Assembly: GCF_002554795.1 (NCBI RefSeq)
Contig: NZ_PDEQ01000003.1
Coordinates: 62,001 to 126,000, forward strand
Reading direction: 5' to 3'
Length of the DNA stretch: 64,000 nucleotides
Source: Longibacter salinarum
GTDB lineage: Bacteria > Bacteroidota > Rhodothermia > Rhodothermales > Salinibacteraceae
The position numbers were made by a program, and so were the translations under genes. Every line of letters starts with the position of its first letter. The stretch's first letter is position 1. The notes under the pieces were generated by a model. The model had not been told where the DNA came from and searched no databases. It was given only the letters and a program-made list of their open reading frames with translations. Below, in pieces: positions 45,073 to 53,972 of the stretch.

Positions 45073-45105
45073 AAAAAAGCCCGGTACTGCGTGTGCAGCA
45101 CCGGG
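45073..45105 (-). terminator. Terminator downstream of tRNA-Ala
   Basis: On the minus strand, cccggtgctgc-type and gcagtaccggg arms (45080-45090 with 45095-45105, one mismatch) form an 11-bp stem with a tetraloop, followed by a run of six T residues (45073-45078). It lies 64 bp past the 3' end of the tRNA gene and ends its transcript. Confidence 0.85.
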
Positions 45106-45168
45106 TGCAGAGACGACCCCGAGTCGGTGGGCGGGAGAGGGAGGAGGAACCGACCCGAGGCCTTAGAG

Positions 45169-45241
<73 letters not shown>

Positions 45242-45555
45242 ATATGTCAACGCGACGGGCACGTCGGAGGCTGCAGCCTCGTCATCTCCCGTTGCGATTC
45301 CGATATACTTTAACGTTCGTACCACGTTCCGTCTCGCGATTAACCTTTGCAGACTCTCCACGTTGCTGTGGCTGGCCGTCCTGACATCGCTTTTTCGATC
45401 TGAGGTCACCGGTTCGAATGGCGAAAACAGACGTGGAAGATTTGTGTGATTGCAAAAACATCGCTTCCAACGCGCGGCTCCGCCTTTACACTGTCCACCG
45501 ACGGAAGTAGACTACGTACGCTCATTCTTCTGCTCGTTATTCCGTTTCGCGTGAC

Positions 45556-46299
45556 ATGCAAATCGCCCTCGTAGGTACCGGGCAAATGGGACAGGCTGTC
45601 GATGCTCTCGCAGAGAGCCAGGGTCACCAGGTGGTGGACCGTTTTGACGGAGATCGCCCCCTCGTTTCCACCGATCCAGACCACATCACGGCGGATGTTG
45701 CCATCGATTTCTCGCTGCCGAAGGTCGCGCTGGACCATCTCCGGTGGTACTGCGAAAACGGTCTTCCGGCTGTCGTCGGTACGACAGGTTGGTACGACGA
45801 TCTGCCCCGCGTGCGCAACTGGGTCGAGGAGAATGGCGCATCCGTTCTGTACGCGCCGAACTTCTCGATTGGAGTCGCCGTGCTACGTCGCGCGGTGCAA
45901 TCGGTGGGTCCGCTTCTCAATCGGCTCCCGGACTATGATGCGTTCGTGCACGAAATGCATCACACCAAGAAGGTCGATAGTCCCAGCGGCACCGCGCAGA
46001 TGCTGGGCGAGCTTTTGATTGAACAGCTCGATCGTAAGACCCACGTCGACGGTGAGGCACAGCACGATCAGATTGACGCATCGGCGTTGCACGTAAGCTC
46101 GACGCGAGCTGGATCTGTCTTTGGCGAGCACACGGTTGGGTTCGATAGTCCATACGACCGGATCTCCCTCGAACACCGGGCGAAGAGTCGTCACGGGTTT
46201 GCCTTCGGCGCGTTGCAGGCAGCGGATTGGCTTCAGGGACGATCCGGCTTATTCACGCTTGACGACGTTCTCGACGACTGGATCGGCGAGCTAAACTGA
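45556..46299 (+). CDS. dapB: 4-hydroxy-tetrahydrodipicolinate reductase
   Basis: A 247-residue enzyme of the diaminopimelate/lysine pathway, using NAD(P)H. The Rossmann start is MQIALVGTGQMGQAV. AIDFSLPKVALDHLRWYCENGLPAVVGTTGW and YAPNFSIGV follow the family pattern. The substrate-binding HEMHHTKKVDSPSGTA carries the catalytic His-His and Lys residues. It is 58 bp ahead of dapA, giving the two consecutive steps of the pathway in one probable operon. The 314-bp gap upstream (45242-45555), shared with the divergent tRNA gene, shows nothing else. Confidence 0.95.
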   Translation: MQIALVGTGQMGQAVDALAESQGHQVVDRFDGDRPLVSTDPDHITADVAIDFSLPKVALDHLRWYCENGLPAVVGTTGWYDDLPRVRNWVEENGASVLYAPNFSIGVAVLRRAVQSVGPLLNRLPDYDAFVHEMHHTKKVDSPSGTAQMLGELLIEQLDRKTHVDGEAQHDQIDASALHVSSTRAGSVFGEHTVGFDSPYDRISLEHRAKSRHGFAFGALQAADWLQGRSGLFTLDDVLDDWIGELN

Positions 46300-46357
46300 T
46301 CTCCGATTTGCGAACATTCCATTTCACTTCTTCCCATCATCGACTGGTAGCGCTTTT

Positions 46358-47245
46358 ATGTCTGAGATGCTTTTCCGCGGAGTTGCTCCTGCACTTGTCA
46401 CGCCATTTACAGCGGCCGATGAGCTGGATCTCGACGCCTTCAAACGGCTGATCGACGCGCAAATCGAAGGCGGGGTGTCGGGCCTCGTCGTTTTGGGTAC
46501 GACAGGAGAGAACCCGACCATTACGCACGAGGAACGCCGCACGCTGGTGGAGACGGCGGTCGAGCAGACGGCCGGACGTGTGCCCGTCATCATCGGAACG
46601 GGGACGAACAATACAAAAGAAAGCATCACGTTCTCGCAAGAGGCAATGGAGGCGGGCGCCGACGGACTCCTCGTCGTCGGACCGTACTACAACAAGCCGT
46701 CTCAGGCGGGTTTCTCGGCCCACGTCAAAGCGATCGCAGAGGCGACACACGCCCCGATCATTATCTACAACGTGCCGGGACGAACGAGCTTCAACATCAG
46801 TGCCGAGACCACGCTGGCTCTCGCGCAATCCATCGAGGAGGTCGTCGGCGTGAAAGAAGCGTCCGGCGATCTCGCGCAGATCAGCGACATCCTCGCGGGC
46901 CGTCCCGATGGATTTGCCGTCTATGCAGGAGACGACGAAATGTCGCTGCCGATCTGTGCTCTCGGAGGGGACGGTTGCGTTTCCGTGATCAGCAACGCAG
47001 AGCCCGAGGCGTTCTGTTCGTTGGTCGATGCGTCGCTGGAGGACGACATCGAGGCGGCTCGACGTCAGCACCTCAACTTGCTACCTGCGATGCGAGCCTG
47101 TTTCTACGAGACGAATCCCGTTCCGGTGAAGGCTGTATTGGCGGCCGACGGGATGATGACGCCGCATGTACGTCTTCCCCTGACAGCCGCCGGCGAAAGC
47201 AGCGAGGTGTATCGGCGCATTATGACTGCGTTCGGCCGGAACTGA
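46358..47245 (+). CDS. dapA: 4-hydroxy-tetrahydrodipicolinate synthase
   Basis: A 295-residue aldolase that condenses pyruvate with aspartate semialdehyde. The TIM-barrel marks are RGVAPALVTPF, GLVVLGTTGENPTITHEER, the catalytic Tyr segments VVGPYYNKPSQ and IIYNVPGRTS, and the Schiff-base Lys in VVGVKEASGD. The order dapB-dapA is the reverse of the reaction order. Length and start are normal. It converges with mreD, with 35 bp between them. Confidence 0.96.
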   Translation: MSEMLFRGVAPALVTPFTAADELDLDAFKRLIDAQIEGGVSGLVVLGTTGENPTITHEERRTLVETAVEQTAGRVPVIIGTGTNNTKESITFSQEAMEAGADGLLVVGPYYNKPSQAGFSAHVKAIAEATHAPIIIYNVPGRTSFNISAETTLALAQSIEEVVGVKEASGDLAQISDILAGRPDGFAVYAGDDEMSLPICALGGDGCVSVISNAEPEAFCSLVDASLEDDIEAARRQHLNLLPAMRACFYETNPVPVKAVLAADGMMTPHVRLPLTAAGESSEVYRRIMTAFGRN

Positions 47246-47280
47246 CGTCTGGATGCGCGCGCCGGATAGATAAAGAGCGA

Positions 47281-47745
47281 TTATCCGAACAGGTTTAGGA
47301 GACCTGCGATGCAGGCGGTGTACAGGGCTGAGCCGAACCACAGGCTGAGCACCAGAAAGTCGTTCGCGGTATCCGTCTGCAGAGCGAGAAACGCGATTAG
47401 AAGGCCGTTGTGAACCAGTGCGATCACCAGCCCGCCCATGAATGCTTGGGTGGGCTGAATAGTTATGGTGTCTCGCTCATCGACAGCGAAGAAGCCGAGC
47501 AGGAACCCGATGACCGTTTTTACGAACGCGTGGATGCCCCATGTGCCGTAGATTGCATCGAGCACTAATCCGAGACTGAACCCAGCGATGGCGCCTTGCC
47601 GCCGGCTCGTTCGAAGTGAGAACCAGGCGATGAAGAGGAGGACGACATCAGGATAGGCGCCCCAGACCGTGAGGCGTCCAAGAACGAGCCATTGTGTGAG
47701 GACAGTTGCTGCACCGAAGAGGAGGTGACGAACGCGGGTGGGCAC
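47281..47745 (-). CDS. mreD: Rod shape-determining protein MreD-like
   Basis: A 154-residue protein with five or six membrane helices and little soluble sequence, starting at a GTG. The opening FGAATVLTQWLVLGRLTVWGAYPDVVLLFIAW is typical of MreD, including the W-G-x-x-PD stretch, and the following RQGAIAGFSLGLVLDAIYG matches its second conserved segment. MreD works with MreB, MreC and the Rod complex in wall elongation. mreB and mreC are not in the window; the partner here is the PBP4-like gene 58 bp upstream, likely cotranscribed. Confidence 0.8.
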   Translation of the reverse strand: MPTRVRHLLFGAATVLTQWLVLGRLTVWGAYPDVVLLFIAWFSLRTSRRQGAIAGFSLGLVLDAIYGTWGIHAFVKTVIGFLLGFFAVDERDTITIQPTQAFMGGLVIALVHNGLLIAFLALQTDTANDFLVLSLWFGSALYTACIAGLLNLFG

Positions 47746-47803
47746 AGAGGGTCGTCGGGGAAAAGAAGGAGGCGAAGAGCGAAAAGGGGCGGAGGCTGGA
47801 GGT

Positions 47804-49393
47804 CTACTTCAGCGTCACCGCGCGGACCACGTCATCAATGGTTCGGGTGATCTGATAGGATGGTCCCGTGTAGTTGTTTGCAAAAATCGAAAATGCGATC
47901 GGCGTCCCGTCTGGTCGCAGCGCATAGCCGCTCAAGGCTCGGACGTATCTCAGCGAGCCGGTTTTGGCAAACACTGGAGCTCGACGCAGGCGATGCTCGA
48001 GGGTCGTGTTGTTCTCGCCAGCGCCGGCTAGAGATGACCGGAAGACATCGCGTGCACTGTGATCGTTCATGTGACGAAGCAACTGAACCATCGCGCCCGG
48101 GGTCGCAAGGTCCTTCCGCGACAGTCCGGATCCGTCATAGACGCGCACCAGGTCGGTATCGATGTCGGCCCGCCGGAGGAACGCGTCCGTTCGACGCGAG
48201 GCGCCCCGCGTGGAGCCGCCCCACCCATACGTACGGAAGACCTGCTCGGCGTAAAAGTTATTGCTCTGCTTGTTGATCACCGCGACAATCTCAGACAGCG
48301 GTGGCGACAGATGGACGAAGAGCGCTTCGGCGTTGGGGGCGCGATCATCGAGATCGTCGATGTCGTGAACGGTCAGAGCGGTTTCGATCCCCGCGTCGCG
48401 AAGGTACGTGACGAAGCTGTTCAGTGCAAACGTCGTCGGGTTGCTCACTGGAACGCTGACCGTGCCGCGATACGACCGCGCGACGGAGCCGGTCATGACG
48501 AGTTTGTTGCTGTCGAAGAGCCGGTCCACCTGGAGCGTGCTCCCGCGCCACCGCCGGCTGGTCAGCGACTCGTTCTGTAGGCTGACCGCGCCGTCCGGGC
48601 GGATTCGGACGTTTGGTCGAGCGCCAGGGCGTGATGCCGCAATGCGTACGGACACGACATTATCTTTGTAGGACAGCCCGCCAGCGCTCGTCCCCATGTA
48701 GCGGCCCGCCTGCTTCGTGATATAGTCGACGTCCCATCCTTCGGGGTACGGACGGTCATCGAACCGATTGTCGTCTCCGATCAGGCGGCCCTCGATGCGT
48801 TTCACGCCCATGTTGGCGAGTCGCTCGGCCCACGCCCGCAGTGGATCCTCACCGCGTACCTCGGACGAACCGAACGTTGGATCTCCCGAGCCATCCAGAA
48901 TCAGGTCGCCGCGCATCACATTTCCCTCCGTTTCCCCCGAGAACCGGAGCGCAGTTTCGTAACGATACGTTGGCCCGAGCACATCGAGAGCCGTTGCCGT
49001 GGTAATAATTTTCTGGTTCGAGGCAGGCAGAAACGCATGGCCTGCGTTTCGCTGATAGATAGGGTCGCCCGTCTTGAGGTTGATCACAGAAATTCCCCAG
49101 AACGCGCGGTCGGCCTGCCACCGCTCGAGAAGTTGATCGATTTCTGCGGCGAGTGGGCCGGGAGGCGAGGCAGGCACGGGAGATGGTGTCGGCGCGGGGG
49201 ATGCGTCTGCTGCCGCTAGCGCTGATGGTGCTGGTGCAGATTGAGCATCCGGCGCGATCGTTGGGAAAAGAGTGCTAAAGCGTGCGTCGATTGATCCGGA
49301 GGACCAGACGACGGCTGTGCCGAGAAGAAGCATGAGCACGAGACCGATCACTGTCGTGCGAACGGTTCGGGAGAGACGAGGCATATGGGACAT
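47804..49393 (-). CDS. dacB: D-alanyl-D-alanine carboxypeptidase/endopeptidase (PBP4, S13 family)
   Basis: A 529-residue penicillin-binding protein. A membrane-spanning signal anchor (about residues 13-31) is followed by an Ala/Pro/Ser-rich linker (45-80). The S13 core shows the SxxK motif at Ser125-Lys128 (ASNQK), the SxN motif in KQSNNFYAE, and the KTG motif in FAKTGSLRYV. The insertion domain typical of DacB lies between the SxxK and SxN motifs. It should trim D-Ala and cleave DD crosslinks in peptidoglycan. It sits upstream of mreD in the same direction. Confidence 0.93.
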   Translation of the reverse strand: MSHMPRLSRTVRTTVIGLVLMLLLGTAVVWSSGSIDARFSTLFPTIAPDAQSAPAPSALAAADASPAPTPSPVPASPPGPLAAEIDQLLERWQADRAFWGISVINLKTGDPIYQRNAGHAFLPASNQKIITTATALDVLGPTYRYETALRFSGETEGNVMRGDLILDGSGDPTFGSSEVRGEDPLRAWAERLANMGVKRIEGRLIGDDNRFDDRPYPEGWDVDYITKQAGRYMGTSAGGLSYKDNVVSVRIAASRPGARPNVRIRPDGAVSLQNESLTSRRWRGSTLQVDRLFDSNKLVMTGSVARSYRGTVSVPVSNPTTFALNSFVTYLRDAGIETALTVHDIDDLDDRAPNAEALFVHLSPPLSEIVAVINKQSNNFYAEQVFRTYGWGGSTRGASRRTDAFLRRADIDTDLVRVYDGSGLSRKDLATPGAMVQLLRHMNDHSARDVFRSSLAGAGENNTTLEHRLRRAPVFAKTGSLRYVRALSGYALRPDGTPIAFSIFANNYTGPSYQITRTIDDVVRAVTLK

Positions 49394-49710
49394 AAGGTCG
49401 AGCAGTGCAGCGTAGAAACAGCGCGAGCGGGCGTCGGGAGGTGGACGCTGGGGACGGGAGAATCGGAACCTTGCGTTAGGGCTCCGGTTTCGGGCACCGT
49501 CTTTTCAGCCGGCCAGTCCAGGTCGGTGTAAGACGATAGCGGCTCCTTCTCCGGGAGGAGCAAGAACCGTACTTTCTCGCCAGGCGAAACGATCCGCCGC
49601 ATCCTCTTGATGAGGCCGTGCCGGCTGCTGCGATCGCCTTAGCTCTGGAGGGGCCGGTAGATATCGACCGGCTGCGTCTTATCCCGTGTACATTCAGTGA
49701 TGCCATCCTC
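49394..49710. other. Divergent gap between dacB and the DUF3098 gene
   Basis: About 317 bp. An 84-codon minus-strand frame (49602-49348) overlaps the dacB start and has no recognisable motif. I find no clear promoter or hairpin. Confidence 0.4.
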
Positions 49711-50025
49711 ATGCCGCAATCCCGTACCCGTCGTCCGACGTCACTCGTTTTTGAAAAACGGAATTATGCGCTGCTGGCGATCGGGGTCGCACTCATCGCT
49801 ATCGGCTTTGCCCTGATGCGGTTGGAGAATGAGTTTCTCGGGACGATCTCGCTCTACGTCGCTCCGCTGATGATTATTGCGGGGTATGCGGAAGTGATCT
49901 ACGCCATTCTGTGGCGCAGTGACGAGTCCAAAGAGCAGATCCGAAAAGCCCGTGAGGCGCAAGTCCGAGCGGAGCGCGAAGCCGAGGAGAAGAAAACGAA
50001 GACCGACGCGAAGGTCTCCGTTTAG
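49711..50025 (+). CDS. DUF3098-type small membrane protein
   Basis: A 104-residue protein from the ATG at 49711; the frame is open back to 49618 without hydrophobic character. It shows FEKRNYALLAIGVALIAIGFALMRLENEF then LGTISLYVAPLMIIAGYAEVIYAILWR: two membrane helices with a short loop, as in DUF3098 proteins of Bacteroidota. The tail is a charged helix rich in Lys, Glu and Arg that may be cytoplasmic. DUF3098 members often lie near cell-division genes; none is seen here. Function unknown. Confidence 0.7.
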   Translation: MPQSRTRRPTSLVFEKRNYALLAIGVALIAIGFALMRLENEFLGTISLYVAPLMIIAGYAEVIYAILWRSDESKEQIRKAREAQVRAEREAEEKKTKTDAKVSV

Positions 50026-50110
50026 AGCAGCACGCAGAACGATGCCCCGGTGCCGTTCCCGTGTTTGGCGAATGTCCGAGGTGTCAGGCGAGAGTGGAGA
50101 CAAAAATAGA

Positions 50111-50161
50111 AAAAGCGTCCTGACGGATCCGCTTCGTGCGGGCGACGTCAAGGACGCTTTT
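50111..50161. terminator. Bidirectional terminator-like hairpin
   Basis: aaaagcgtcc and tgacg on the left pair with cgtca, a one-base bulge and ggacgctttt on the right, leaving a loop of about 20 bases. The stem is flanked by A-runs on one side and T-runs on the other, so it can terminate in both directions. It ends the DUF3098 transcript, 85 bp past its stop. The rest of 50162-50604 holds the two repeats listed next and no gene. Confidence 0.8.
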
Positions 50162-50298
50162 CTCGTACAACCGGGTGGCGTGGTACCACACCGGCGGCAG
50201 GTTATACGTTGTCGGAATGACAATGTCGGAGTGACCTAGCCATGCCGACTCAGCTGCCTTGATCTGGGCACAAAAACGTTTCCACGTTATACGTTCAC

Positions 50299-50499
50299 AA
50301 CCTGTTTGGCGGATGGATCGCGAAAACGTGAGCGCCGTCTTTTATGGTGATTCGCAGGCCTGAAATCGGGAGCCTTTCACAATGACGTCGTCGACCCGGC
50401 TCGCGAGATCAACCAAGCCTTGTATTGCGAACGGAGCGAGGACCGACCGGCCGGAGGTCCGTACCATTGGATCGCCGAAGGCTGTCCGCCAAACAGGTT
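50299..50499. repeat. 15-bp perfect inverted repeats flanking ~170 bp
   Basis: aacctgtttggcgga at 50299-50313 and its exact reverse complement at 50485-50499 bracket a non-coding piece. Beyond the outer edges weaker inverted similarity continues for about 12 bases (ACGTT present on both sides). There is no open reading frame within it and no clear target-site duplication. It resembles a miniature inverted-repeat element or a large RNA stem. Confidence 0.5.
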
Positions 50500-50545
50500 C
50501 TCAAACGTTCTCGTGCTGAGGCTTGTCCCGACGACTGTCGGGGTC

Positions 50546-50605
50546 TGGCGCATCCGCTAAACGGAGACCGTCTCAGACACCGATATTTTGACGTTGAAAC
50601 GGTAT
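50546..50605. repeat. Dispersed ~60-bp element, copy 2
   Basis: It aligns ungapped to 2992-3051 with 44 of 60 bases identical. The right edge touches the last base of the ndk stop codon. A perfect hairpin, cccgac-gact-gtcggg (50527-50542), lies directly to its left. Both copies lie past the 3' end of leftward genes, in the same orientation relative to them. Confidence 0.45.
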
Positions 50606-51036
50606 TACGCTTTGTTTGCCACGATCTCGTGCTCGGGGAAGAAGTAGCCGGCTTCTTTGAGGCCATTCTCCACGGAGTCGGAGCCGTGCACAATGTTTTC
50701 GCCGATCGAGTCTGCAAAGTCGCTCCGGATCGTGCCGTCGTCGGCTTCCTCCGGATTCGTTGCCCCGATGAGCTCCCGGAAGTCAGCAATCGCGTTGTCC
50801 TTTTCCAGAACGACCGGCACGCACGGTCCACTTGACATGAAGTCGGTCAGTTCGTCGAAGAAGGGTTTGCCTTCGTGGACGGCGTAGAATCCTTCCGCCT
50901 CTGCCTTGGTCATGTTGACCATTTTCAGAGCGCACACGGAAAATCCAGCTTCCTGGATGCGACGAAGCACTTCACCGATGAGATCCTTGCGGACACAGTC
51001 GGGCTTGAGGATGGCGAGCGTACGTTCGTGAGCCAT
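50605..51036 (-). CDS. ndk: Nucleoside diphosphate kinase
   Basis: A 143-residue enzyme that equalises nucleoside triphosphate pools with ATP as donor. It starts [20 protein letters not shown], with Lys11 contacting phosphate. The catalytic phospho-histidine is His117 in [12 protein letters not shown], the family signature. [17 protein letters not shown] and [18 protein letters not shown] are conserved. Length is standard. It is alone, followed by a dispersed repeat rather than a clear terminator. Confidence 0.97.
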   Translation of the reverse strand: MAHERTLAILKPDCVRKDLIGEVLRRIQEAGFSVCALKMVNMTKAEAEGFYAVHEGKPFFDELTDFMSSGPCVPVVLEKDNAIADFRELIGATNPEEADDGTIRSDFADSIGENIVHGSDSVENGLKEAGYFFPEHEIVANKA

Positions 51037-51186
51037 TGTGGTACAGTTCGTATCGGGAAAAAACGAGATTCAGGACGAGGTCACGAGAGGGACCTCAACA
51101 TCCATCACCTGTGTACGGCTCGAGGCGAATGTGTATGCATTCGGCCTGTGGGGCATTCGTGAATTCCGTCGGGCTTGAGCTCGTTC

Positions 51187-51225
51187 AATAAAAAAGCGGC
51201 CCCGAGTGTCGTGCTCGAGACCGCT
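51187..51225 (-). terminator. Terminator after the DUF4097-type gene
   Basis: Read leftwards, agcggtctcgag pairs with ctcggggccgct (51195-51206 with 51214-51225, two G-U pairs) around a 7-base loop, followed by TTTTTTATT (51187-51194). It lies 26 bp past the stop of the leftward DUF4097-type gene. Confidence 0.88.
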
Positions 51226-51250
51226 TGCCGCGTTTGTCGCGATGGTGGTG

Positions 51251-52117
51251 CTACTGGTTTCTGATCGTCACCGACCCGTCGTGGGACGACACGTAAATCT
51301 CGGGTCCACCACCGTTCACCGTGGCTCGAAGGTCGCCTTCATCGCGTGATTCGACGTTCATTTCCGGCTCCACATCGATCCGAGCGTCATCACCCATATC
51401 CGTCCGGAGGGTGAACGCCGCTTCTGCAGGGAGGCGGAGTATGACGCGAGCGTCATGGCTATCGATCTCGACTCCGTCATTCAGTGACGTGAACGCGGCG
51501 TCGATTTTTCCGTCATGCGTATCCACCTCGAACGGGCCCTGCAGTCCCGTCGCCTCCACGGATCCATCGTGTGTATCGATCTCGACCGCCCCGGCGATGT
51601 TCGACAGACGAATCGGGCTATCGTGCGTATCAATCTCGACGTCGCCATCGATATCCGACAGGACAATCTCCCCATCGTGCTTGTCTACGTCTACGTCGCC
51701 CTGTAGGCCCTCGATCGTGAGGTCGGACCCGTGGTCATCGATTTCAACCGAGGCTGTGCGTGGGACGCGAAGCGTGTAGTACACGTCGGGCACAGAGCGA
51801 CCTCCCCAGAACCCATCGTTTTCGACGTCATCGAAGTCGCTCTCAATCGATACGCGACCATTCGACGACTGAACTCGGATTTTTGTCTGATCAATATTGT
51901 CCTGTTCATCGTGAACGATGCGGGCCTCATAACTCACCTCTGAGCGATCCCACGTCGTGATGCGAATCTCGCCATCGTGGTTATCGACAGAAACGGTGCC
52001 GTTCGCATCAAGCGGAACGGTGTCGGAGACCATCCGCTCGGCATCTTGCGCGTGGACGGTGGACGCGACAGCGGCGAAGAAGAGGAGGGCGAGAACGAAG
52101 CGTGACAGCGTGCGCAT
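51251..52117 (-). CDS. DUF4097-type secreted beta-repeat protein
   Basis: A 288-residue exported protein from the ATG at 52117; the frame is open back to 52225 without signal features. The signal peptide ends in VHAQ. The mature part is built from short beta-strand repeats with the recurring pattern (V/I)-(D/E)-x-H-D-G: for example VDNHDGEI, VDKHDGEI, IDTHDGSV, VDTHDGKI and SSHDGSV. This is the layout of DUF4097/DUF4098 adhesin-like proteins, forming a right-handed beta-helix. The density of Asp and His along one face could bind cations, but this is inference. No anti-sigma or stress-operon neighbour is present. Confidence 0.78.
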   Translation of the reverse strand: MRTLSRFVLALLFFAAVASTVHAQDAERMVSDTVPLDANGTVSVDNHDGEIRITTWDRSEVSYEARIVHDEQDNIDQTKIRVQSSNGRVSIESDFDDVENDGFWGGRSVPDVYYTLRVPRTASVEIDDHGSDLTIEGLQGDVDVDKHDGEIVLSDIDGDVEIDTHDSPIRLSNIAGAVEIDTHDGSVEATGLQGPFEVDTHDGKIDAAFTSLNDGVEIDSHDARVILRLPAEAAFTLRTDMGDDARIDVEPEMNVESRDEGDLRATVNGGGPEIYVSSHDGSVTIRNQ

Positions 52118-52299
52118 TGTGCAGTAGGATTTGGAATGAGGGAGACCAAGCTCAGCAAACGATTCCGGACCCGTATGACACAGGTAATCGACGGAGGGTT
52201 TACATCTCTGCGCATTCGAGTCCACTTCCCCGTTCGTTGCGCAGTACGGATGGGATGTCGCGGACGTTACAGGGAGCGTACCCGTCGCGAGTTGGCATA

Positions 52300-52339
52300 A
52301 AACAGCGGCACCTCCGGAAAACCGAAGGTGCCGCTGTTT
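52300..52339. terminator. Strong hairpin terminator between lipA and the DUF4097-type gene
   Basis: aaacagcggcacct and cgg (52300-52317) pair with ccg and aggtgccgctgttt (52322-52339) around an AAAA loop, with one mismatch. The flanking A- and T-runs let it act on both strands. It lies 24 bp beyond the lipA stop. Confidence 0.85.
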
Positions 52340-52363
52340 CTGTTGTGTCCTGAGATGTGGCTG

Positions 52364-53353
52364 CTACACGTGCTTCTCGGCGTGATACGAGGATCGGGTC
52401 AGCGGGCTCGACTCGACGTGTTCGATGCCAAGGTCCTCACCGACCTCCTTGTACCATTTAAAGGTATCAGGGTGGACCCACTCTTCGACGGGAAGGTGCA
52501 TCTGCGTCGGCTGCATGTACTGCCCGATGGTCATCACGTCGAGGCCGATCTCGACGAAGTCCTTCATCAAGTCGACGACTTCCTCCTCGGTTTCCCCGAG
52601 CCCGACCATGATGCCGCTCTTCGTCCGAAGGTCTTCATTCTTAGCCCAGTGCAGAACGTCGAGGGAGCGCTGGTAGTCTGCCTGCGGTCGCACGCGGCGG
52701 TAGAGGCGTGGGACCGTCTCCATGTTGTGGTTGAAGATGTCTGGCCGTGCGTCGAACACCGTCTGACAGGCGTCGCGGATACCGCGGAAGTCCGGCGTTA
52801 GGACCTCCACTGTGGCGCCAAGGTCGTGGATGCGACGGATCGTTTCAGCGAAGATCGGTGCGCCACCATCCTGGCGTTCGTCACGGTTCACGCTGGTGAT
52901 GACGGCGTGCTGAACGCCCATCTTTTCTGCCGCCTCGGCGACGCGACGGGGCTCGTCCCAGTCGAGACCCTCATCCGGTCGGCCGGTTTTGATCGCACAG
53001 AAACCGCACGAGCGCGTGCAGACGTTACCGAGAATCATGAACGTCGCCGTACCGGCACTCCAGCACTCGCCCATGTTCGGGCAGTTGGCGCTTTCGCATA
53101 CGGTATGGAGATCATATTCGTCGACGAGGCTGCGAACCTTTTTGAACTCCTGGCCCTGCGGAAGTTTGACGCGGAGCCAGTCGGGACGGCGGCCTCGTTT
53201 GTTGCGATTTGTATTCTCAACAACCGGCAGCTCCAAGAAACCGGGGTCTCCGTCGCCCGTTGATGCCAACGGTTCTTTTTCAGCAGTCTTGAGCTGAACG
53301 TCACCCGGCTTTTTGGGCGCCTGCGTCGGCGCGGTCTGGCGTGTCTCGGACAT
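52364..53353 (-). CDS. lipA: Lipoyl synthase
   Basis: A 329-residue radical-SAM enzyme from the ATG at 53353; a TTG four codons earlier is also in frame. It inserts two sulfurs into octanoyl-lipoyl domains. The auxiliary 4Fe-4S cluster ligands are in CESANCPNMGECW, and the radical-SAM cluster in CTRSCGFCAIKTG. The C-terminal Arg-Ser-Ser-Tyr segment (SPLTRSSYHAEKHV) carries the serine that completes the auxiliary cluster. The N-terminal 60 residues are a basic extension. No lipB is adjacent. Confidence 0.96.
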   Translation of the reverse strand: MSETRQTAPTQAPKKPGDVQLKTAEKEPLASTGDGDPGFLELPVVENTNRNKRGRRPDWLRVKLPQGQEFKKVRSLVDEYDLHTVCESANCPNMGECWSAGTATFMILGNVCTRSCGFCAIKTGRPDEGLDWDEPRRVAEAAEKMGVQHAVITSVNRDERQDGGAPIFAETIRRIHDLGATVEVLTPDFRGIRDACQTVFDARPDIFNHNMETVPRLYRRVRPQADYQRSLDVLHWAKNEDLRTKSGIMVGLGETEEEVVDLMKDFVEIGLDVMTIGQYMQPTQMHLPVEEWVHPDTFKWYKEVGEDLGIEHVESSPLTRSSYHAEKHV

Positions 53354-53972
53354 GCGGAAGGTCAATTTGGCGGAACAGACGGTCGGTAGGAATCCAGTAC
53401 CCGGAATGCCGACGTGATCATCGGTCTATGACCGTATGAGCCGGCCCCGATCCGAGTACGTTCCCTACGTCGACGTCCACGATTGCGCAGTTAGCGTACG
53501 TGGCGGACGAAACGATCCGAAAGGCGAGCGATTCGCGAAGTCGTGGTCTTCGGCCGAAGGACATCCGGCAAAACCGTGACTCCTGCAAAACTCGCTAATC
53601 GTGTCGTGGCATACCGACCGGATAGAAGGGGATCGGGAGTGGGCGTGTGTACGACCGACCCGATGGGGCGTTCCTCTATCTTCGGACTGTTGCCGGCCAC
53701 TGTTAGGCCTGCTCGACCTGTCGAAAATGAATCGTTTGTGCGGTATCTGTTGTAGCCGAGAGCGACGGTTATCAATCCGTCTCTCGGCTTCTCATCTGGC
53801 AATTCTCCGGGCTGATGGTGTTACTGATCTGTCCGGTTGCTTTCATTCCGATATCGCTCTGGCCGAGTCTGTGTGGTGAGGCACAAGCATGATGTCGGCC
53901 CAGCGAGATGCGCTGTGTCCCGCCCATCTCGCCCTTCTCCCATTGTTTGTTTCATCTTCTGGAAGCCCTTAC
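53354..53972. other. Intergenic region with hairpin upstream of lysine aminotransferase
   Basis: 619 bp with no convincing gene. A hairpin, gccgagag-(cg)-acgg paired with ccgtctctcggc (53755-53788), lies about 190 bp before the next start and is followed by TTCTCATCT. It could be a weak terminator or part of a 5' leader. No lysine-riboswitch core was found. Confidence 0.5.

Noticed and set aside
49348-49602. An 84-codon minus-strand frame overlapping the dacB start
   Set aside because: Overlaps dacB, has its purine-rich site directly against the ATG and shows no recognisable motif.
53354-53972. Lysine riboswitch upstream of the lysine aminotransferase
   Set aside because: Only one simple hairpin is present; the multi-helix core and conserved junction bases of the lysine riboswitch are absent.
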